NCBI GenBank assembly: GCA_002748225.1
Contig: PDRU01000116.1
Span: 1 to 5,641, forward strand
Direction: 5' to 3'
DNA: 5,641 nt
Source: Spirochaetales bacterium
Lineage (GTDB): Bacteria; Spirochaetota; Spirochaetia; DSM-2461
Below, in pieces: positions 1 through 4,158 of this stretch. Each line of letters starts with the position of its first letter. Within the stretch, counting starts at the first letter, position 1. The position numbers and the translations under genes are program-made. The notes below the pieces were generated by a model. That model saw only the letters and a program-made list of their open reading frames with translations, had not been told where the DNA came from and made no database searches.

Positions 1-184
1 AATGGTTTCTAGAGCGGCGTCGTATAATGATAAAGTTGGATGGTGGAGAAGTATTAGTATTAAATATTGGCATGCTTTTCCTGAAGATAGGATCAAGGTC
101 GTAATATATCATGGAACCTGGATTCTGAGTATAATTTTTGGGGGACTTGCCGGTGTTCTTGGTGACTATGCACGGTTTAATTAA
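1..184 (+). CDS. C-terminal part of an unidentified small protein with a hydrophobic tail
   Basis: I do not recognise this protein. The frame is open from the window edge to a TAA at 182-184. An ATG at position 2 could be the start, giving 60 residues, but no upstream sequence is available to check for a ribosome binding site, so it may be the end of a longer gene. The N-terminal half is polar and aromatic-rich (VGWWRS, KYWHAF). Residues 40-53 (ILSIIFGGLAGVLG) form a short hydrophobic glycine-rich stretch that could be a membrane segment, followed by the polar tail DYARFN. Codons such as AGA, AGG, ATA and GGA and the lower GC content differ from every other gene in the window, which fits accessory or laterally acquired DNA. 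It could also be a decayed gene fragment. Confidence 0.45.
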   Translation, partial: MVSRAASYNDKVGWWRSISIKYWHAFPEDRIKVVIYHGTWILSIIFGGLAGVLGDYARFN

Positions 185-222
185 GATGTACCCGTCCTAC
201 CCCAAAACTCACCGTAAAACTA

Positions 223-278
223 ACTTCTGAATGAATCTGCTGGTTAACAATCCAGAGAAGGGAACAATACTCAGAAGT
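223..278. repeat. Nested inverted repeat (8-bp outer stem, inner hairpin)
   Basis: ACTTCTGA at 223-230 is perfectly complementary to TCAGAAGT at 271-278. Inside it, CTGG at 240-243 pairs with CCAG at 252-255. This inner stem is extended by TCT (236-238) pairing with AGA (256-258) around one bulged G. The element sits about 40 bases after the stop of the left-edge ORF. It has no T-tract, so it is not a typical intrinsic terminator. I looked for integron attC core sites (RYYYAAC and GTTRRRY) at its ends and did not find them. Confidence 0.55.
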
Positions 279-400
279 GAAAGACGCAAGCCGAATGTGC
301 AAAGTAAAATAATACTGAGCAACGCGGCAGCGATTGAAAACAGCAGTGTACCGCAGGGGCTATGCCCCGAGGAACATTGCGAACAAGCGGAAAGCCCACA

Positions 401-463
401 GCGCGGCGCTTCGGCGGAGGGCAGAGGCGACGGCGCCCGTGAGCCGAAGCACAAAAGCCGCGC
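401..463. repeat. Long GC-rich imperfect palindrome
   Basis: GCGCGGC at 401-407 pairs with GCCGCGC at 457-463. Directly inside it, GCTTCGGC at 408-415 pairs with GCCGAAGC at 443-450. Together these make 15 perfect base pairs interrupted only by a 6-base bulge (451-456) on one side. Within the loop, GGGC at 419-422 can pair with GCCC at 435-438. This is far more pairing than expected by chance and would form a stable hairpin in RNA of either strand or a cruciform in DNA. Neither arm is followed by a T-tract. Confidence 0.6.
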
Positions 464-522
464 GAGGACTTATAGCGGAAAGCGCGGGCCTTCGGCCGTA
501 AGGCAGAAGGTGCCGCCCTTCC

Positions 523-574
523 AAAAAAAAGGACCGCTTCCCGGAGCATCTCCGAAGGAAGGGCCCTTTTAATT
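523..574 (-). terminator. Intrinsic terminator of groES (possibly bidirectional)
   Basis: The two arms (about 527-545 and 551-570) pair AAAAGG with CCTTTT, then through CC/GG, CTTCC/GGAAG and CGGA/TCCG with a few small bulges, around a GCATC loop. Read on the minus strand the hairpin is followed by eight Ts (complement of A523-A530), the expected layout for ending the groES transcript whose stop codon lies about 30 bases before it. On the plus strand the same hairpin ends in TTTTAATT and could also stop rightward transcription from the left side. Confidence 0.8.
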
Positions 575-601
575 GCCGGATACCCGGCGCCCAGCAGACT
601 G

Positions 602-823
602 CTAGCTTACAACAGCCATAATGTTGGTACCTGCGTACTTGTCGTACATTACTTTGTCGCCCACTTTTACGGAAATGGCATCTTTGTCATCGCCAATGGC
701 AACAACACTGCCGGTTTGAGTCTTTTCCTGTGCTGTGTCGGGAATGTAGAGGCCGGAAGCTGTTTTTGTTTCAGCTTCTTCCACTTTAATAAGAACACGG
801 TCCCTCAGAGGTTTGACGGTCAT
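602..823 (-). CDS. groES: Co-chaperonin GroES (Cpn10), apparently with an internal deletion
   Basis: GroES forms the heptameric lid of the GroEL folding chamber in the cytoplasm. The N-terminus MTVKPLRDRVLIK is the classic Cpn10 opening. The mobile loop that contacts GroEL is intact at about residues 16-38 (ETKTASG, then IPDTAQEKTQ), followed by VVAIGDD and VKVGDKVMYDKYAGT. The start at 823 is preferred over an in-frame ATG at 889 because GAGAGGG lies 8 bases upstream and the family begins here; 889 lies at the predicted transcription start. The product has only 73 residues, whereas the family usually has 88-97. After YAGT the expected block of about 16 residues (the DGxEHLILKxSD-type strands) is missing and the sequence resumes with the normal C-terminal strand IMAVVS. 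No groEL follows, and a terminator comes immediately. It could be a functional variant, a decaying paralogue or an assembly collapse. Confidence 0.88.
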   Translation of the reverse strand: MTVKPLRDRVLIKVEEAETKTASGLYIPDTAQEKTQTGSVVAIGDDKDAISVKVGDKVMYDKYAGTNIMAVVS

Positions 824-831
824 TTTTTGAA

Positions 832-838
832 CCCTCTC
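832..838 (-). promoter_or_regulatory. Ribosome binding site of groES
   Basis: On the minus strand GAGAGGG ends 8 bases before the ATG at 823-821. This purine-rich site decides the start in favour of the MTVKPL methionine over the longer in-frame alternative. Confidence 0.65.
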
Positions 839-896
839 GAAATTTTGGAATTTGCGCGGCGTCTCTGCCGGAAAGCAGAAATGCGCCACTCTGGAA

Positions 897-926
897 AATA
901 TACGGAATTGAACGCGTCGGGGTCAA
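897..926 (-). promoter_or_regulatory. Sigma-70-type promoter of groES
   Basis: On the minus strand TTGACC (complement of 921-926) and TATATT (complement of 897-902) each match the consensus in five of six positions and are separated by 18 bases. Transcription would start near 890, leaving a leader of about 65 bases before the groES ATG. I saw no CIRCE operator (TTAGCACTC-N9-GAGTGCTAA), the HrcA site often found before groES, between 824 and 960. Confidence 0.65.
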
Positions 927-996
927 GTGAAATCGTGTGAATTCCCTCTTCCCCGGCCGGAAGTTTTATTACGGCTGTTTTTGTTGTCTTTGCTGT

Positions 997-1025
997 TTGC
1001 CTTTTGAAAAATTGTTTTGTATGTT
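997..1025 (+). promoter_or_regulatory. Possible sigma-70 promoter of the ORF at 1032, implying a leaderless mRNA
   Basis: TTGCCT (997-1002) and TATGTT (1020-1025) are separated by 17 bases, each matching the consensus in four of six positions. Transcription would start about 7 bases after the -10 box, at or next to the ATG at 1032. The match is modest and unsupported by other evidence. Confidence 0.3.
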
Positions 1026-1031
1026 GTTTCT

Positions 1032-1367
1032 ATGGAAGTGAATTACGCGGACGAAGCCCGTACTTTTTTTAAAATACAGCTGGGCCGCTATCTTCAGGAA
1101 TGTCCTTCCCGTTCTTTTTCCGGTCTGCCGGAACACGACGCGGTTATGTCCATTATAAAGGATGCCTGGGTGGAGCTGCGTTCGTCGGTCTGTATCAGCA
1201 GCATGAGTCCTTCGGGGCGCCGGGCGCTGTATTCCACAACTCTTATTTTCTTTCCTACTTTTGTTGCCGACGGGGGGCAGAACTGTATTACAGCCGATTT
1301 TGTCCGTGGTACACGCATCAGTCATTCCCCGGTTTCTGTTCCTCTCTGCCCTGAATTGGACAGCTGA
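1032..1367 (+). CDS. Hypothetical protein, 111 residues, unknown family
   Basis: I do not recognise this protein. The frame runs from an ATG at 1032 (an in-frame TTG lies at 1017, just after an in-frame stop at 1005-1007) to TGA at 1365-1367. Codon choice (CTG, GAA, CGC/CGT, GCC, CAG) resembles the neighbouring genes, the main argument that it is real. The first 60 residues look globular and partly helical (MEVNYADEARTFF, LPEHDAV, IIKDAWVEL). The rest is rich in Ser, Thr and Cys, with a hydrophobic stretch TLIFFPTFVADGG. There is no signal peptide or clear membrane helix. No Shine-Dalgarno sequence precedes either start. It is divergent from groES and lies upstream of the sigma factor gene in the same direction, but about 200 bases separate them and the sigma gene has its own promoter. 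Overlapping frames on both strands look like shadows of this one. It could be a degenerate gene. Confidence 0.5.
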   Translation: MEVNYADEARTFFKIQLGRYLQECPSRSFSGLPEHDAVMSIIKDAWVELRSSVCISSMSPSGRRALYSTTLIFFPTFVADGGQNCITADFVRGTRISHSPVSVPLCPELDS

Positions 1368-1387
1368 TTCCCTGCGGTGGGTTCTTA

Positions 1388-1440
1388 TGACACGTTTTTT
1401 TTCTCTTGATTTCTGATTGGGTCTTTTTGACACTTTATTG
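1388..1440 (+). repeat. Two TGACAC-type direct repeats 40 bases apart
   Basis: TGACACGTTT at 1388-1397 and TGACACTTTA at 1428-1437 share TGACAC-N-TT and begin exactly 40 bases apart, close to four helical turns. They lie about 105-145 bases upstream of the sigma-54 promoter, the distance range where enhancer-binding activators of sigma-54 commonly bind. Two short copies in a T-rich region could also be coincidence. Confidence 0.25.
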
Positions 1441-1529
1441 ATTTTCCAGGGCTGTGCTTTTTCCGCGCGCTGCCGGGTGATTTCTTGCAAATCATTTATA
1501 TATAAGTAAATAGTGTAATAATCGTTTAA

Positions 1530-1545
1530 TTGGCACGTTTATTGC
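1530..1545 (+). promoter_or_regulatory. Sigma-54 (RpoN) -24/-12 promoter of the sigma factor gene
   Basis: The sequence TTGGCACG-TTTA-TTGC (1530-1545) matches the sigma-54 consensus YTGGCACG-N4-TTGC at every specified position, with the invariant GG (1532-1533) and GC (1544-1545) separated by 10 bases. Transcription would start about 12 bases after the GC, near 1556-1557, just before the ribosome binding site at 1558-1562 and 12 bases before the ATG at 1569. Position, strand and match quality all agree. The AT-rich stretch at 1489-1530 holds no good sigma-70 promoter; TTGCAA (1485-1490) with TAAATA (1507-1512) is the best alternative and is weak. Confidence 0.75.
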
Positions 1546-1557
1546 GTATCAGTAGGC

Positions 1558-1562
1558 AGGAG
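1558..1562 (+). promoter_or_regulatory. Ribosome binding site of the sigma factor gene
   Basis: AGGAG lies 6 bases before the ATG at 1569 and just inside the transcript predicted from the -24/-12 promoter. This very short leader is still compatible with normal initiation. Confidence 0.75.
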
Positions 1563-1568
1563 TGAATA

Positions 1569-2411
1569 ATGAAATACGACGATGATTCCATTCTGTCCAT
1601 TTATCTGAAAGAAATTAATACAATTCCCCTGCTGACGCGGGAAGAGGAAGATAATATTGCCCGCAAAGCCGTTGCCGGCGACAGGGAAGCTCAGGCAAAG
1701 CTGATTGAAGCCAATCTCCGTTTTGTTGTGAATACGGCCAAACGGTTCCAGAACCAGGGGCTGCCTCTGGATGATCTGATCAGCGAGGGCAATATCGGTC
1801 TGATGAACGCCATTGACCGTTACGATCCCGACAAGGGGTATCACTTTATTTCCTATGCTGTGTGGTGGATACGCCAGGCCATTCTGAAGGCTATTTATGA
1901 AAAATCAAGAATGATCCGCCTTCCCCTCAACCGTGCCAACGAGCTGGTTCAGATTGAAAAAACCCGTAAGGCCCTGCTTACCGAGCTGGGAGAAGATCCC
2001 TCAGACGCGGAAATTGCCCGTTTAACCGGCATTAATGAGCAGGATGTAAAAGATCTGCAGGCTATCAGCCGCGATCTGGTGTCGCTGGAGAGTCCGGTGT
2101 ACGATGAACGCGATTCTTCCACTCTGGGCGACTTTATCCAGGATAACGATTATGCCGGGCCGGACGCCATGGCCATTGAACAGTCCATGAAAGACGATAT
2201 TGAATCGGTTCTGGGCACACTCACTGAAAAAGAGGCCGATATTCTGCGCCACCGTTTTGGCCTGGGGAACCGCACTCCCATGTCCCTGAAGGAAATTGGA
2301 GACGGCTACGGACTGACCAAGGAACGCATTCGTCAAATAGAGAAAAAAGCTCTCGACAGACTGCGCCATTCATCGCGGAGTGTTCTGCTGAAAGATTATA
2401 TTGCCGCTTAG
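1569..2411 (+). CDS. Group-2 (RpoS/RpoD-like) sigma-70 family RNA polymerase sigma factor
   Basis: The protein directs RNA polymerase to -10/-35 promoters. It has 280 residues. Region 1.2 is at about 8-40 (YLKEINTIPLLTREEE), followed by regions 2.1-2.2 at 47-85 (EANLRFVV, then the DLISEGNIGL signature at 69-78). Regions 2.3-2.4 lie at 88-118 with FISYAVWWIRQAI. Region 3 is at 121-195, ending with the STLGDFIQD finger segment, and region 4 is at 212-275, with the helix-turn-helix at about 239-265 (SLKEIGDGYGLTKERIRQIE). It lacks the acidic region 1.1 and the large non-conserved insert of typical spirochaetal or proteobacterial housekeeping RpoD (often about 600 residues). Conservation of regions 2.4 and 4.2 suggests it reads promoters close to the housekeeping type. 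A sigma-54 promoter directly upstream argues for an alternative, conditionally expressed factor. Short primary sigma factors of similar length exist in Bacteroidetes, so group assignment rests partly on context. Confidence 0.93.
   Translation: MKYDDDSILSIYLKEINTIPLLTREEEDNIARKAVAGDREAQAKLIEANLRFVVNTAKRFQNQGLPLDDLISEGNIGLMNAIDRYDPDKGYHFISYAVWWIRQAILKAIYEKSRMIRLPLNRANELVQIEKTRKALLTELGEDPSDAEIARLTGINEQDVKDLQAISRDLVSLESPVYDERDSSTLGDFIQDNDYAGPDAMAIEQSMKDDIESVLGTLTEKEADILRHRFGLGNRTPMSLKEIGDGYGLTKERIRQIEKKALDRLRHSSRSVLLKDYIAA
2408..2411. other. Shared stop codons of convergent genes (TTAG)
   Basis: The TAG that ends the sigma factor gene (2409-2411) and the TAA that ends the isomerase-like gene on the other strand (2408-2410) use overlapping bases. 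No hairpin with a T-tract is seen for either gene near the junction, so the transcripts probably run into each other. Confidence 0.9.
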
Positions 2412-3163
2412 GCGGGGGGACTGTATACGGCCCGCCATATCTGATTGAGTACGGCTAGATCCTTTTCGGCATTTTCCAAACTGTCGTCTTTGCAGAATTC
2501 CAGCAGAAGCGGCACATCGCTTTTGTCCAGGGCTTTCAGGTATTCCAGCCATTCACTGCGGCCTTCTTCCAGCAGATGACGGGTGTCAAAGCCCGTCCAC
2601 CAGAAGGCATGAACGGTTTTGATATGCCTGCGCAGCAGCTGAATTTCTGACAGTCTTTCCTGCCGGCTTATTTTCGGATTCGGCTGCCAGTAGAGATAAA
2701 CATTCTCGCGGCCGGCATCCTGAATAAGAGCAAGGGCACTTTCCTTTGTGTCGGTGAGGGTATTTCTATGGTATTCAAATCCAATTTCCAGTCCGTAAGA
2801 AAGGGCTGTGTCGGCCGCAAGTTGTACTTCCCGGTTCAGTTCGGCGCGTTCAGCTTCCGTTATTTTCGCGGATGAACGGCTGCCGGCCCAGAGCCGCACC
2901 CGCTTTGTTCCCAGAGCCCGGGCGCTTTCAAAAACAGGTCTGCAGTCCATTTTTTTGCCCAGTCTGTAGTAAGAACCGTAGGAAAAGACCTGCAGCCCGG
3001 CAGCTCTGGTCTGTTCGCCTGTTTTCAGGGCACGCTGAATGTCTCCCGGAGGCACATGAATATCTCCGCCCCATTCTATTCCCTGCAGTCCGCAGCGCCG
3101 CGCGAACGCAATAATGTCTTCCGCTTCCAGAGTGCGGAAGGTAATGGAGGTTATTCCGGTCAT
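2408..3163 (-). CDS. Sugar phosphate isomerase/epimerase-like TIM-barrel protein
   Basis: The 251-residue protein belongs to the xylose-isomerase-like TIM-barrel superfamily (AP endonuclease 2 fold), whose members isomerise or epimerise sugars, inositols or sugar phosphates using a divalent metal. Visible motifs are IEWGGDIHVPPGD (29-41), FSYGSYYRLG (60-69), VRLWAG (89-94), FEYHRN (129-134), YWQPNP (158-163), HAFWW (185-189) and LLLEF (219-223). By superfamily analogy E130, H185 and E222, with H132 or N162, are candidate metal or substrate ligands. It is cytoplasmic, with no signal peptide. AGGAG lies 5 bases before the ATG at 3163. It is the last gene of the leftward operon, 11 bases after the dehydrogenase. 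Its TAA shares bases with the TAG of the convergent sigma gene, so no terminator separates them. The exact substrate is not evident. Confidence 0.85.
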   Translation of the reverse strand: MTGITSITFRTLEAEDIIAFARRCGLQGIEWGGDIHVPPGDIQRALKTGEQTRAAGLQVFSYGSYYRLGKKMDCRPVFESARALGTKRVRLWAGSRSSAKITEAERAELNREVQLAADTALSYGLEIGFEYHRNTLTDTKESALALIQDAGRENVYLYWQPNPKISRQERLSEIQLLRRHIKTVHAFWWTGFDTRHLLEEGRSEWLEYLKALDKSDVPLLLEFCKDDSLENAEKDLAVLNQIWRAVYSPPA

Positions 3164-3174
3164 GAGAGCTCCTT

Positions 3175-4158
3175 TTACGCCATGGTTTCGAGCATGTCAG
3201 TTGTTACTTCATAGAGCGCCGGCTTTCCGGCTGTGACGCGCCTGTACTCCTCTGCCATGTACTCTCCCAGACGGGCTACTTCTTTGCTGCACGCGCCGGC
3301 TCTGTGAGGCGTCAGAATAATATTCGGCATGTCAAAAAGCGGATCCCCTCTCTGAAGAGGTTCGTTGGGATCGGTAACATCCAGAACGGCCGTTCTGCGC
3401 GGCTCTTCATTCAGAGCCCGGCAGAGTCCCTGCGGGTCAATGGTGGCTCCCCGGCCCGTATTGATAAAGACCGCGTTGGGTTTCATGCGGGAAAACAGGG
3501 AATAATTCAGCATTCCTCTGGTCTGCGGGTTGTTTGCAAGGTGGTTGGAAATTGTTTGGGATTCCGCAAAAAGCGTTTCAATATCCGTTTTTCTGACATG
3601 CAGATTTTCCGCAGCCGGCTCATCCATAAAGGGATCGAAAACCAGTATTTCCAGGCTGTAGGGTGCGAGCAGTTCTATTACTTTGCGTCCTATCATGCCG
3701 GCTCCCAGCAGTCCAACCGGCGTGTGGTAGTTGCCGGGGAAACTGTTGCCGTATTCCCTTGCTTTTTCCGCGCCTTCTTCTGCGTAGCGGCGGTGAAGCT
3801 GGAAAAAACCCTTGTTGGCCAGAATAATCTGGGCCGCAGTCCATTCGGCTACCGGTACGGCGTTGGCGGCCCATGCACTGAAAATCCGTACTCCGTTTTT
3901 CAGAAAGGGACGGGCGAATTTCTGAACGGAACCGGCTCCGTAAAACAGGTATTTCAGAGAGGGAAACTGCTCTCTTATTTGTTCTTCGGTCAGGGCCGGC
4001 ATGGTCCAGGTGCTGAAGATGCAGCGGCATTCCGGCCGGCATTTTTTCTGCTGCAGTATTTCACTGCTGAGAAGAATGTCGCCCTGAGCCAGCCACTGGC
4101 TGCTGTAACAGCTGCGCAGAACCTCTTCTGTTGCCGCGACAAAATATATTTCACTCAT
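3175..4158 (-). CDS. D-isomer-specific 2-hydroxyacid dehydrogenase family protein
   Basis: Members reduce 2-keto acids to D-2-hydroxy acids, or the reverse, with NAD(P)H in the cytoplasm. The 327-residue length is normal. The Rossmann motif GAGMIG is at 152-157, with an acidic D175 (VFDPF) after the second strand, which favours NAD over NADP. The family signature is recognisable at 203-217 (ISNHLANNPQTRGML). The catalytic triad is complete: R236 in INTGRGATID, E266 in DVTDPNEP and H285 in LTPHRAGA. The N-terminal 100 residues form the more variable substrate-binding domain. The ATG overlaps the stop of the preceding oxidoreductase gene (ATGA, 4158-4155), indicating translational coupling, and AAGGA precedes it. 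Alternatives within the family (glyoxylate/hydroxypyruvate reductase, phosphoglycerate or D-lactate dehydrogenase) cannot be separated by sight. The operon suggests a sugar-acid-derived substrate. Confidence 0.92.
   Translation of the reverse strand: MSEIYFVAATEEVLRSCYSSQWLAQGDILLSSEILQQKKCRPECRCIFSTWTMPALTEEQIREQFPSLKYLFYGAGSVQKFARPFLKNGVRIFSAWAANAVPVAEWTAAQIILANKGFFQLHRRYAEEGAEKAREYGNSFPGNYHTPVGLLGAGMIGRKVIELLAPYSLEILVFDPFMDEPAAENLHVRKTDIETLFAESQTISNHLANNPQTRGMLNYSLFSRMKPNAVFINTGRGATIDPQGLCRALNEEPRRTAVLDVTDPNEPLQRGDPLFDMPNIILTPHRAGACSKEVARLGEYMAEEYRRVTAGKPALYEVTTDMLETMA

Larger units (their letters stand above)
185..522. other. Non-coding region rich in inverted repeats
   Basis: No convincing gene lies here. 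Open frames on both strands overlap one another and give low-complexity Arg/Ser/Pro/Gly-rich translations with no family features, so I read them as spurious. The region instead contains a series of potential hairpins. There is a nested pair at 223-278, a perfect 5-bp stem with a TAT loop at 356-368 (GGGGC/GCCCC), a long two-part stem at 401-463, GGCC-TTC-GGCC at 487-497, and GGCA/TGCC at 502-514. Composition shifts from AT-rich (185-330) to GC-rich (350-520). Possible readings are an intergenic repeat family, a structured RNA, or remnants at an insertion boundary. Confidence 0.55.

Noticed and set aside
223..278. Integron attC site
   Set aside because: The fold is suggestive, but the conserved RYYYAAC and GTTRRRY core sites are not present at the ends.
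209..572. Overlapping open frames on both strands (81, 92 and 113 codons)
   Set aside because: They overlap each other, give Arg/Ser/Pro-rich or Cys-rich low-complexity translations, and run through the inverted repeats and the terminator hairpin. No start has a convincing ribosome binding site.
824..889. N-terminal extension of groES starting at 889
   Set aside because: The 22 extra residues have no counterpart in the family, the ATG lies at the predicted transcription start, and a good ribosome binding site precedes the inner ATG at 823.
1365..1402. Intrinsic terminator after the 111-residue ORF
   Set aside because: There is a run of eight Ts at 1395-1402, but the best upstream stems are only 3-4 base pairs and poorly placed.
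969..1490. 173-codon frame on the minus strand opposite the 111-residue ORF
   Set aside because: It has a TTG start, is extremely rich in Arg, Gln, Asn and Lys with no recognisable motif, and runs through the T-rich non-coding DNA upstream of the sigma gene. It reads as the antisense shadow of the plus-strand frame.
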